From: Neorhizobium alkalisoli
Lineage (GTDB): Bacteria; Pseudomonadota; Alphaproteobacteria; Rhizobiales; Rhizobiaceae
Length of the DNA stretch: 64,000 nt
Direction of reading: 5' to 3'
NCBI RefSeq assembly: GCF_007829835.1
Contig: NZ_VIWP01000006.1
Location: 62,001 to 126,000, forward strand
Made by a program: the position numbers and the translations under genes. Below the pieces are notes generated by a model. That model was not told where the DNA came from, did not search any database, and saw nothing but the letters and a program-made list of their open reading frames with translations. Shown here piece by piece: positions 16,119 to 23,474 of the stretch. Within the stretch, counting starts at the first letter, position 1. Each line of letters starts with the position of its first letter.

Positions 16119-18698
16119 ATGACTTCTACGGATCGCCAGCAGTCCGGTTTTCGACAAATGCTCGAAAGCTATCGCGGTTATCTCATACCGTTCGTCATTC
16201 TCGTCGTGTTCGGCTTCACGACTTTTGCGATTTACGGGCTGACCAATGAGGTCAGTTACGACGATGTCATCGACGCGCTGTCGCAGACCAAAGGGTCTTC
16301 GGTGGCGCTGGCGATCTTCTTTACCGCTCTGAGCTTCCTTTCGCTCGTCGGTTACGATCTCAACGCGCTCAGTTATATTCGCAAGAAGCTGCCTTTCGTG
16401 CCGGTCGCCATGACGGCCTTCAGCGCCTATGCCGTCGGCAACACGGCGGGCTTCGGTGCACTGAGCGGCGGCGCAATCCGCTTCCGTGGCTATTCGCGGC
16501 TTGGCCTGTCTCCGGATGATATCGGCCGGGTGATCGCCTTTGTGACGCTTGCCTTCGGGCTCGGCCTGCTGGCCGTCACGGCGCTTGCCTCGCTGGTCAC
16601 GGCGCCGCGGATCGGCCAGATCCTCGATCTCGACGAACAGTGGGTACGCGGCATTGCGATCGTCGTCATCGTCGCGCTGACTGCTCTCGTCATTGCCGGA
16701 TGGGATGGGCGCGAGGTGAAGCTCGGAACGGCGAAACTGCGCCTGCCCGATACGAAAACCTCGTCGCAGCAGTTTCTGATCACGGCACTCGATATCGCCG
16801 CTTCCGCCTCGGTTCTCTACGTGCTCCTGCCGCAGACCGAAATCGGCTGGCCGTCCTTCCTGGCGATCTATGCGACGGCGGTCGGTGCCGGCGTGCTCAG
16901 CCACGTTCCGGCAGGGCTTGGCGTGTTCGAGACGATCATCGTTGCCGCCCTCGGAAATACGGTCGATATCGACCAGGTTCTCGGCAGCCTCGTTCTTTAC
17001 CGCGTCATCTATCACGTCCTGCCGCTGATGGTGGCGACGCTGTTCGTCATCGGCCTCGAACTGCGCCAGCTTTCCAACCATCCGGTCGCCTCGACGCTGC
17101 GGAAACTGGAATTCCGGCTGGCGCCGCTGCTGCTGGCCGCCTTCACGATCATGGCCGGCGCGATGCTGGTCTTTTCGAGCGTGACGCCGACGCCGGATTC
17201 CAATCTCGATCTCCTCAACGATTATGTGCCGCTGCCGCTGGTGGAAAGCGCGCATTTTCTGTCGAGTATTCTCGGTATCATCCTGTTCGTTGCCGCCCGC
17301 GGTGTCGGGCAGCGGCTTGATGGCGCCTGGTGGACCGCGGTCGTCTGCACGGCGCTGGCGCTGCTGTTTTCGCTCCTGCGCGCATTGGCGCTTTTCGAGG
17401 CGGGTTTCCTGATCATTCTTCTGGTCGGCCTGCTTGTCAGCGCGCGGCAGTTTACCCGCCCTGCCTCGCTGTTCCGACAGATCCTGACGCCGGCCTGGAT
17501 CGTCGCGATGCTGATCCTTGTCGCTGCGGCAATCACGGTTCTGCTCTTCGTCTATCGCGAAGTGGATTACAGCCGCGAACTCTGGTGGGATTTCGAGTTT
17601 TCGGAAGAAGCGCCGCGCGGCCTGCGTGCTGCTCTTGGTGTGGCGATCGTTGCCGGGGTGGTGTCGATCATCAGCCTTCTGCGGCCGGCCGCGACGCGTT
17701 CGGCGCTCTCGACGCCGCAGGATCTCGCGCTTGCGACCGAGATCGTCATGGCCCAGGACAATGCCGACGCCAATCTGGTGCGCATGGCCGACAAGCGCCT
17801 GATGTTTTCCGACAATGGCAAGGCATTCATCATGTACGGCATCCAGGGCCGTTCCTGGGTTGCCCTGTTTGATCCGGTCGGGCCGCCGGCCGAGATCCCG
17901 GAACTCGTCTGGCGCTTCGTCGAAGAGGCGCGTGCCCAGGGTGGTCGTGCCGTCTTCTACCAGATCTCGCCGTCGCTTCTGCCCTATTGCGCTGATGCAG
18001 GCCTTCGCGCCGTCAAGCTCGGTGAGCTTGCGATCGTCGATCTGACGCGTTTCGAATTGAAGGGCAGCCGACTTGCCGGCCTGCGCCAGGCCGCCAACAA
18101 GGGCGTCCGCGAAGGGCTGGAATTTGAAGTCGTCCAGCCGCCGGACGTGCCTTCCGTCATCGCGGACCTGAAGCGGGTATCCGACAGCTGGCTCGAGGAA
18201 CATGACACGCGCGAAAAGACCTTTTCGCTCGGGTCCTTCCAGGAAGACTACATCTCGGCGCAGCCTGTCGCCGTGCTGCGCCTGCAGGGCAGAATCGTCG
18301 CTTTCGCGACGATTGCCGTCACCGACACGCTTTTCGAAGGCACGGTCGATCTGATGCGGTTTGCACCGGATGCGCCAAAGGGGTCGATGGATTTCCTGTT
18401 TGTGCGTATATTGGAATATATGCAGCAAGCCGGCTTCAAACAATTCAATCTCGGCATGGCGCCGCTTTCCGGCATGGCGCAGCGCGAGGCCGCGCCGGTC
18501 TGGGACCGGATCGGCAGCGTGATTTTCGAACACGGCGAGCGTTTTTACAATTTCAAGGGACTGAAGGCCTTCAAGTCCAAGTTCCAGCCGCGATGGGAGC
18601 CACGCTACATGGCCGTCGCAAGTATCGGGCCGGCGATCGCCATGATGGATGCAACATTCCTGATCGGCGGCGGCCTCAGAGGAGTAGTCGGCAAGTGA
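16119..18698 (+). CDS. lpiA: Lysyl-phosphatidylglycerol synthase LpiA (MprF family)
   Basis: 859 residues, close to the usual MprF/LpiA length. The N-terminal ~520 residues form a polytopic flippase-like domain with many hydrophobic segments (for example residues 20-45, 65-85, 335-360, 430-450). The C-terminal ~330 residues are the cytosolic DUF2156/GNAT-like domain that moves lysine from Lys-tRNA to phosphatidylglycerol. Recognisable there are FIMYGIQGRSWVALFDPVG, LRQAANKGVREGLEFEV and FNLGMAPLSGM. Lysyl-PG lowers the negative charge of the inner membrane and supports acid and cationic-peptide resistance in Rhizobium tropici. acvB overlaps its stop, giving a synthesis-plus-hydrolysis operon. 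I see no clear promoter in the 16.0-16.1 kb upstream interval. Confidence 0.93.
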   Translation: MTSTDRQQSGFRQMLESYRGYLIPFVILVVFGFTTFAIYGLTNEVSYDDVIDALSQTKGSSVALAIFFTALSFLSLVGYDLNALSYIRKKLPFVPVAMTAFSAYAVGNTAGFGALSGGAIRFRGYSRLGLSPDDIGRVIAFVTLAFGLGLLAVTALASLVTAPRIGQILDLDEQWVRGIAIVVIVALTALVIAGWDGREVKLGTAKLRLPDTKTSSQQFLITALDIAASASVLYVLLPQTEIGWPSFLAIYATAVGAGVLSHVPAGLGVFETIIVAALGNTVDIDQVLGSLVLYRVIYHVLPLMVATLFVIGLELRQLSNHPVASTLRKLEFRLAPLLLAAFTIMAGAMLVFSSVTPTPDSNLDLLNDYVPLPLVESAHFLSSILGIILFVAARGVGQRLDGAWWTAVVCTALALLFSLLRALALFEAGFLIILLVGLLVSARQFTRPASLFRQILTPAWIVAMLILVAAAITVLLFVYREVDYSRELWWDFEFSEEAPRGLRAALGVAIVAGVVSIISLLRPAATRSALSTPQDLALATEIVMAQDNADANLVRMADKRLMFSDNGKAFIMYGIQGRSWVALFDPVGPPAEIPELVWRFVEEARAQGGRAVFYQISPSLLPYCADAGLRAVKLGELAIVDLTRFELKGSRLAGLRQAANKGVREGLEFEVVQPPDVPSVIADLKRVSDSWLEEHDTREKTFSLGSFQEDYISAQPVAVLRLQGRIVAFATIAVTDTLFEGTVDLMRFAPDAPKGSMDFLFVRILEYMQQAGFKQFNLGMAPLSGMAQREAAPVWDRIGSVIFEHGERFYNFKGLKAFKSKFQPRWEPRYMAVASIGPAIAMMDATFLIGGGLRGVVGK

Positions 18699-20119
18699 AG
18701 ATGATGAAGATCGCAAGCGCCTTCGCACTGGCAGCCGGGCTTGCCGCAAGCAGCCCGATGGCGGGCTGGGCGCAGCAGCCGCCGGCAGCGCAACCGACAA
18801 CCCAGCAGCAGACGGCCGCTCAGACCGGCGATTACCAGACCGGGCTGATCCCGTCGCCGCATATCTTCCTGCCGAAGGACAAGGATCTCTCGGCCATGGT
18901 CTTCCTGATCTCACAGGGCCAGGGCTGGGGCGCACAGGAAGAAACGCAGGCCAAGGAACTGGTGGATGCCGGTGCCGCCGTCGTCGGTATCGATTTCCCG
19001 TCCTATATGAAATCGCTTTCCGCCGATGACGGCGACTGCATCTACATGGTTTCGGATATCGAGGACATGTCGCAGCAGGTGCAGCGGCGGATCGGCAATC
19101 CGGTCTATCGCCACCCGATCGTCGCCGGCATGGGGGATGGTGGTTCCGTTGCGCTTGCGATGATTTCGCAGAGCCCGCTGCAGACGATCGGTGCCGCCGT
19201 CGTCGTCGATCCGGCCGCGGGTTTCCCGACGCTGTCGAAGGAGCTTTGCACCCCAGCCTCCAAGGAGCCGCTCGGCGACAGGACGGTTTATGGTTTCCAG
19301 GAAGGCCCGCTGCCGGCCGCCGTTACCATCGGCTTCACCTCGGCTGCGGATCAGGCCAGCCGCAAACATGCCGCCAGCCTGAAGCAGGAACATGATCAGG
19401 TCGATATCGAAGACGTGTCCGGCACTGCCGCCGACGCCTTCATGGATCTCCTGACCGACAGTGTCGAAGAGGCGAGCCAGAACACCCAGCCGATGGACCT
19501 GCCGCTCACCGTGCTTGAAGCCAAGCCGTCGATGAACACGATGGCAATCGTGTTTTCCGGTGATGGCGGCTGGCGCGACATCGACAGCGAGATCGGCGGT
19601 TACCTGCAGGCCCAGGGCGTGCCGGTGGTCGGCATTGATTCGCTGCGTTATTTCTGGTCGGAGCGCACGCCGCAGCAGACGGCCAAGGATCTGGCCCAGA
19701 TCATGGACACCTATCGCAAGAAGTGGGGTGTCGCGAATGTGGTGCTGATCGGTTATTCCTTCGGCGCTGATGTCATTCCCGCAAGCTATAACCTGCTCTC
19801 CAAGGCCGACCGCGCACGCGTCAAGCAGATATCGCTTCTGGCGCTGTCGAAGGAAGTCGACTTCGTCATCTCCGTTACCGGCTGGTTCGGTGCCAAGGGC
19901 GAGGGCAAGGGCGGAAACAGCGTCGAGGACATTGCCAAGATTGATCCCAAGATCGTCCAGTGCCTGTATGGCACCGACGAGGACGATGATCCCTGCCTGT
20001 CGATGAAGCCGACCGGTGTCGAAACCGTCGGGATCGATGGTGGCCACCATTTCGACGAGGATTATGAGGCGCTCGGCAAGCGTATTCTCGAAAGCCTGCA
20101 CAAGCGTCTCGGCAAGTAG
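18695..20119 (+). CDS. acvB: AcvB/VirJ-family protein, lysyl-phosphatidylglycerol hydrolase
   Basis: 474 residues from the GTG at 18695, which overlaps the lpiA stop (GTGA) and has AGAGGAG 10 nt upstream; in-frame ATGs at 18701 and 18704 are alternatives. A Sec signal peptide (SAFALAAGLAASSPMAGWAQQ) leads to two VirJ-like alpha/beta-hydrolase domains. The C-terminal domain keeps the nucleophile elbow GYSFGAD (Ser355) and a late GGHHFD histidine. In the N-terminal domain the equivalent position is glycine (AGMGDGG, Gly147), so that half is probably non-catalytic. In Agrobacterium and Rhizobium AcvB/AtvA is periplasmic and hydrolyses lysyl-PG made by LpiA, matching the operon here. Confidence 0.9.
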   Translation: MKMMKIASAFALAAGLAASSPMAGWAQQPPAAQPTTQQQTAAQTGDYQTGLIPSPHIFLPKDKDLSAMVFLISQGQGWGAQEETQAKELVDAGAAVVGIDFPSYMKSLSADDGDCIYMVSDIEDMSQQVQRRIGNPVYRHPIVAGMGDGGSVALAMISQSPLQTIGAAVVVDPAAGFPTLSKELCTPASKEPLGDRTVYGFQEGPLPAAVTIGFTSAADQASRKHAASLKQEHDQVDIEDVSGTAADAFMDLLTDSVEEASQNTQPMDLPLTVLEAKPSMNTMAIVFSGDGGWRDIDSEIGGYLQAQGVPVVGIDSLRYFWSERTPQQTAKDLAQIMDTYRKKWGVANVVLIGYSFGADVIPASYNLLSKADRARVKQISLLALSKEVDFVISVTGWFGAKGEGKGGNSVEDIAKIDPKIVQCLYGTDEDDDPCLSMKPTGVETVGIDGGHHFDEDYEALGKRILESLHKRLGK

Positions 20120-20127
20120 GAACGCGC

Positions 20128-20161
20128 CGGCCGGCAGATGCTTTCGGGCAGCTGCCGGCCG
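20128..20161 (+). terminator. Probable terminator hairpin after acvB
   Basis: Perfect 10-bp arms CGGCCGGCAG / CTGCCGGCCG lie 8 bp after the acvB stop with a 14-nt loop. No T-run follows, so it is either a Rho-assisted terminator or an mRNA 3' protection hairpin. Confidence 0.5.
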
Positions 20162-20208
20162 CAGCATACTTGCCCCTTGATTTCTGAAGCGATCACGGTA
20201 AGTTTATA

Positions 20209-20398
20209 GGCACCAGGACCGGGCCCCTCTGGCAGTTCGATTGAACTGTGATGTCGGACTGGATTTTCAAATTCAGGTGCCCGGTGTTCGTGGAGCTCAT
20301 TCGACATTTCTGACGAGGATTCGACGGCGTTTTCACGCTCGCCGAATAACTTGTGCTCGCACGGCAAGGGTGCCCCGTACCTCAAGAGATCGGGTGCC
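20209..20398 (+). promoter_or_regulatory. Structured leader upstream of the terC-family gene
   Basis: The 281-bp interval 20120-20400 has no gene. It carries a perfect hairpin CAGTTC-GATT-GAACTG (20233-20248). It also has one GGCACC (20209-20214) that can pair with any of three GGTGCC copies (20276-20281, 20369-20374, 20393-20398); the last ends 2 nt before the ATG. This allows mutually exclusive structures, one of which would hide the start codon. TerC-family genes are often preceded by a manganese-sensing yybP-ykoY riboswitch, but I do not recognise that consensus here. Confidence 0.35.
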
Positions 20399-20400
20399 AA

Positions 20401-21036
20401 ATGACGGAATTCTTTACCACGGAAGCTCTCTCCGCGCTTCTGCAGGTCATCATGATCGACCTAGTCCTGGCCGGCGACAATGCGATTGTCATCGGTCTGG
20501 CCGCGGCCGGACTTCCCAAGGAGCAGAGAGGCAAGGCCATTCTTGTCGGCATCATCGCCGCGACGGTCCTGCGTATCGGCTTTGCGCTGGCGACGACCCA
20601 GCTGCTTCAGATCGTCGGCCTGCTGCTTGCCGGCGGTATCCTGCTGCTCTGGGTGTGCTGGAAGATGTGGCGCGAGCTGCGCGCTCCGCATCATGACGAC
20701 GAGGCCGCGATTGCCGAGGCGGAAGGCGCTGCGGCCGCATCCGGCGCGCCGCGCAAGACCTTTGCCCAGGCTGCTTGGCAGATCGTCATCGCCGACGTTT
20801 CGATGTCGCTCGACAACGTGCTCGCGGTTGCCGGTGCGGCCCACGAACATCCGTCCGTGCTGATTTTTGGTCTCGTCCTGTCGGTCGCGCTGATGGGTAT
20901 TGCCGCAAGCTTCATCGCCAAGCTGCTCAACAAGCACCGCTGGATCGCCTATGTCGGTCTCGCTGTCATTCTCTACGTCGCAGTCGAAATGATCTGGCGC
21001 GGCGCTTACGAAGTGCTGCCCTATATCAGCCAGTAA
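20401..21036 (+). CDS. TerC family (YjbE-like) integral membrane protein
   Basis: 211 residues with about seven hydrophobic segments. The two family signatures with membrane-embedded acidic residues are clear: IDLVLAGDNAIVIGLA near residues 19-34 and its internal repeat IADVSMSLDNVLAVAGA near 136-152. Between them is a cytoplasmic, charged, alanine-rich loop (HHDDEAAIAEAEGAAAA). The TerC family includes manganese exporters and metal-homeostasis proteins; an Mn or similar divalent-cation export role is the most likely guess. The ATG at 20401 is chosen over an upstream in-frame TTG because the conserved protein starts there, though the ribosome site is weak and overlaps the leader structure. 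It is monocistronic, ending in a bidirectional terminator. Confidence 0.85.
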   Translation: MTEFFTTEALSALLQVIMIDLVLAGDNAIVIGLAAAGLPKEQRGKAILVGIIAATVLRIGFALATTQLLQIVGLLLAGGILLLWVCWKMWRELRAPHHDDEAAIAEAEGAAAASGAPRKTFAQAAWQIVIADVSMSLDNVLAVAGAAHEHPSVLIFGLVLSVALMGIAASFIAKLLNKHRWIAYVGLAVILYVAVEMIWRGAYEVLPYISQ

Positions 21037-21053
21037 CGATTGCTGAGCTGACT

Positions 21054-21090
21054 ATCCCGCGGCCGGCCCTGCCTGCCGCGGGATTTCATT
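21054..21090 (+). terminator. Terminator between terC and the convergent acyltransferase gene
   Basis: Perfect 10-bp stem ATCCCGCGGC / GCCGCGGGAT with an 11-nt loop, followed by TTCATTTTC. It lies 10 bp from the acyltransferase stop and could serve both strands. Confidence 0.75.
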
Positions 21091-21093
21091 TTC

Positions 21094-22173
21094 TCATGCC
21101 GTTCGCGGCTGTCGTTTGGACAGGCCGGGGGCAAGCCGGGTAGCGAAGCGGACGATGCCGCGCCGTGCCGGTGGCTCGATGGCCTTGGCGATGATCAGGG
21201 ATACGAGCAGAAGCGCAGGTACGAGGATGGACAGGATGATCCATCGATCGACTGTCGCTCCGAACCGGGCAAAGCTCGCGTAACCGATATTCTGGTGCAG
21301 AAGATAAAGCGGATAGGTGAGCCCACCGAGCGCTATCGCCCAACCGCGGCTGATCGGCAGCGATGGCGACAGGACGGCGATCGTCACGAAGCCGAGCGAG
21401 AGCGGACCCATCAGGGCCAGTCCCAAAACGCTTCGGGACAGTGCATAGGTTTCGACGAATGATGATGCCGTGAGAAACGGTGTCGCTGCTGCCCACAAGG
21501 CGGCGGCTGCGAGAACCGCAAAACCGATGGCCGAGCCTTGCTTGCGTACCTGAAAGAGCGTGAAGCCGAAGGCGAAATAGCCGGAATATTCCGTGATCAG
21601 CAGTTTTTCAACGGCGCCGCTATGCAGCACGGTTTCGTTCAGCACGGAGATGACGAGCCAGAGCGCGATGATAACCCGCCAATGACGCTCCAGCAGGCCG
21701 GAAGCGATCATCAGGAAAACCCAGCCGTAGAAGGTGATTTCATAGGCGATCGTCCAATAGGCGCCATCCAGGAAGGGCTGGCCGAGCAGCCGCGAGACGA
21801 TCACCACATGGGAGGCCCATTGCTTGAGCGTCGGTGCATCCAGCGTCGGAACAGGCCACAGGGTCAGGACCATGAAGGTGATCGTGGCGCAGACGATGAA
21901 TGTCGGCCACAGCCGCGCAAAACGGCCGGCTGCGAAATCATAGGCCGTGCGACCTTCCGCCGACATGCTGATGACATAACCGGAAATCGCAAAGAAGATC
22001 AGCAGGCCCGCATCGAACCACATGGCAAGAGGTGCGAGTTCCGGAAAGCCGGTACCGCCGCCTTCGCCTGAAATCCGCATGCGGAATCCATAATGGAAGA
22101 ACATCACCAGCGCAGCGGAGACCAGCCGGAGAATATCCAGATTGAGCAGCCTTGAAGGCTTTTCGACCGTCAT
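21094..22173 (-). CDS. Acyltransferase 3 (OafA/NodX-like) family membrane protein
   Basis: 359 residues with about ten transmembrane segments and the acyltransferase-3 signature near the N-terminus: LDILRLVSAALVMFFHYGF, containing the conserved histidine (His27), and then FFAISGYVISMS. Members transfer acetyl or succinyl groups from the cytoplasm to surface glycans such as LPS O-antigen, exopolysaccharide or Nod factors. No glycan-biosynthesis gene is adjacent, so the acceptor is unknown. It stands alone between the convergent terC gene and the MetF-like gene, from which it is separated by 83 bp. Confidence 0.85.
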   Translation of the reverse strand: MTVEKPSRLLNLDILRLVSAALVMFFHYGFRMRISGEGGGTGFPELAPLAMWFDAGLLIFFAISGYVISMSAEGRTAYDFAAGRFARLWPTFIVCATITFMVLTLWPVPTLDAPTLKQWASHVVIVSRLLGQPFLDGAYWTIAYEITFYGWVFLMIASGLLERHWRVIIALWLVISVLNETVLHSGAVEKLLITEYSGYFAFGFTLFQVRKQGSAIGFAVLAAAALWAAATPFLTASSFVETYALSRSVLGLALMGPLSLGFVTIAVLSPSLPISRGWAIALGGLTYPLYLLHQNIGYASFARFGATVDRWIILSILVPALLLVSLIIAKAIEPPARRGIVRFATRLAPGLSKRQPRTA

Positions 22174-22256
22174 CCATCCCTCCTTGGCTAACGTGGAGGG
22201 GATTTTAGGCCGGGCCTCTGTGGAAACCGTGAATCCTCAAGCGCCGAGCGCCGCAA

Positions 22257-23177
22257 TCATGCGGAAAGGTTAACGGCAGGCAACCGCTGGCGCATGTATT
22301 CGGCGCTCGGAAGAATGCCGCCGAGCGGGAAGACATGGATCTGCTCGATCAGGCTCGCCGGATTGGCTGCCCTATAGGCGGCGATTTCCGAGAGAAATTC
22401 CGTCGGCTCGTAGGGCACCAAAAGCTTGCTCAGATCGAGGGCGCGTTTCTGCAGCACACTGATCGAGGCGCCGACACCGCAGGACAGGGCGAATTTTATC
22501 AGCGTCTGCAGCTTGGTCGGGCCTGCAATGCCAAGGTGGATCGGCATTTTCACGCCGGCTGCAGCGATCCGCTCAGCCCAGGTGATGACCGGCTTCGGAT
22601 CGAAGGAGAACTGTGTGACGATGGCAAGTTTCGCATCGGTATTTTCCGAATAGACCTGCTTGAACTTCAGCGCGTCGTCGACGGCCTTGGTCGTGCCGTC
22701 GGGATCGATATCCTTGTTGCCTTCCGGATGGCCGGCGACATGCAGGCGCTTGAAACCGTAACGGTCGAAAAGACCTGTCTCGATAAGGTGCATCGAGCTT
22801 TCGAGTTCGCCGATCGGATTGGCAAGACCGCCACCGAGCAGCAGCGCCTGTTCGACGCCGGCGTCGTTGTGATAGCGGTTGACCCAGTCCTCAAGCGTGG
22901 CGCGGTTCGGGATGAGGCGGGCCGGAATATGCGGCATTGCGACAAAACCATCGTCGGTCAGGCGCTTCGCAGTTGCGACCATGTCGTCGATCGGTGTGCC
23001 GTCGATATGGGCGATATAGACCCGCGTTCCCTGCGGCAGGAGGCTGCGAAAATCATCGATCTTGGCGGCTGTCCGCGGCATGACCTCGATCGAGAAACCT
23101 TCGAGAAGGCCGCTCAGATCCCTGGATTCCGGGGCTTTTTCCTCCGGCTTGCTGCGAAACATATTGAGTAATGCCAT
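22257..23177 (-). CDS. Methylenetetrahydrofolate reductase-like protein (MetF family)
   Basis: 306 residues of the MTHFR/MetF flavoprotein superfamily. It keeps the TIM-barrel landmarks: SIEVMP at the first strand, AHIDGT, MPHIPARLIPN, LLLGGGLANPIGE, HVAGHPEGNKD, TQFSFDPKPVITW and LGIAGPTKL. The N-terminus is shorter and different from housekeeping MetF (SIEVMPR in place of the usual F-E-x-x-P-P), which points to the paralogue group linked to one-carbon catabolism and demethylation rather than methionine synthesis. A GGGGGA ribosome site precedes the ATG. No methyltransferase or corrinoid gene lies beside it, so the pathway assignment is inference. Confidence 0.8.
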   Translation of the reverse strand: MALLNMFRSKPEEKAPESRDLSGLLEGFSIEVMPRTAAKIDDFRSLLPQGTRVYIAHIDGTPIDDMVATAKRLTDDGFVAMPHIPARLIPNRATLEDWVNRYHNDAGVEQALLLGGGLANPIGELESSMHLIETGLFDRYGFKRLHVAGHPEGNKDIDPDGTTKAVDDALKFKQVYSENTDAKLAIVTQFSFDPKPVITWAERIAAAGVKMPIHLGIAGPTKLQTLIKFALSCGVGASISVLQKRALDLSKLLVPYEPTEFLSEIAAYRAANPASLIEQIHVFPLGGILPSAEYMRQRLPAVNLSA

Positions 23178-23474
23178 GCGATCCCCCAGCTTCGGGATGA
23201 TATGCGCGCCTCGTTTCTACGAGGTGGCTTGCGGGACCATTCTTGGCACGCCCGAAGCAGCCGGAGCTTTCTTTATGCGTCAAGTTTCGGTCTGTTTTCC
23301 ACGCAGATGCCGATATTTTAGGACATCGGCCGATGCGATACGGCTGAAATAACCACCCTATCGGGTTTCTGCAAGCAACCGGCAGACGTTGCCTTTCATT
23401 GCTGCCGGCTTCGTTGACAAGTCGAAGCTTAAATTGGACAAGTGTCGCGGACCGCAGTCACGGGGGGAGCTTCC

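Noticed and set aside
15903..18935. Open frame of 1010 codons opposite lpiA
   Set aside because: It overlaps lpiA and acvB, whose motifs are clear; the translation is low-complexity and arginine/aspartate-rich, typical of an antisense shadow.
20120..20400. Manganese (yybP-ykoY) riboswitch before the terC-family gene
   Set aside because: Expected from gene context, but I could not find the conserved loop sequences; kept only as an unclassified structured leader.
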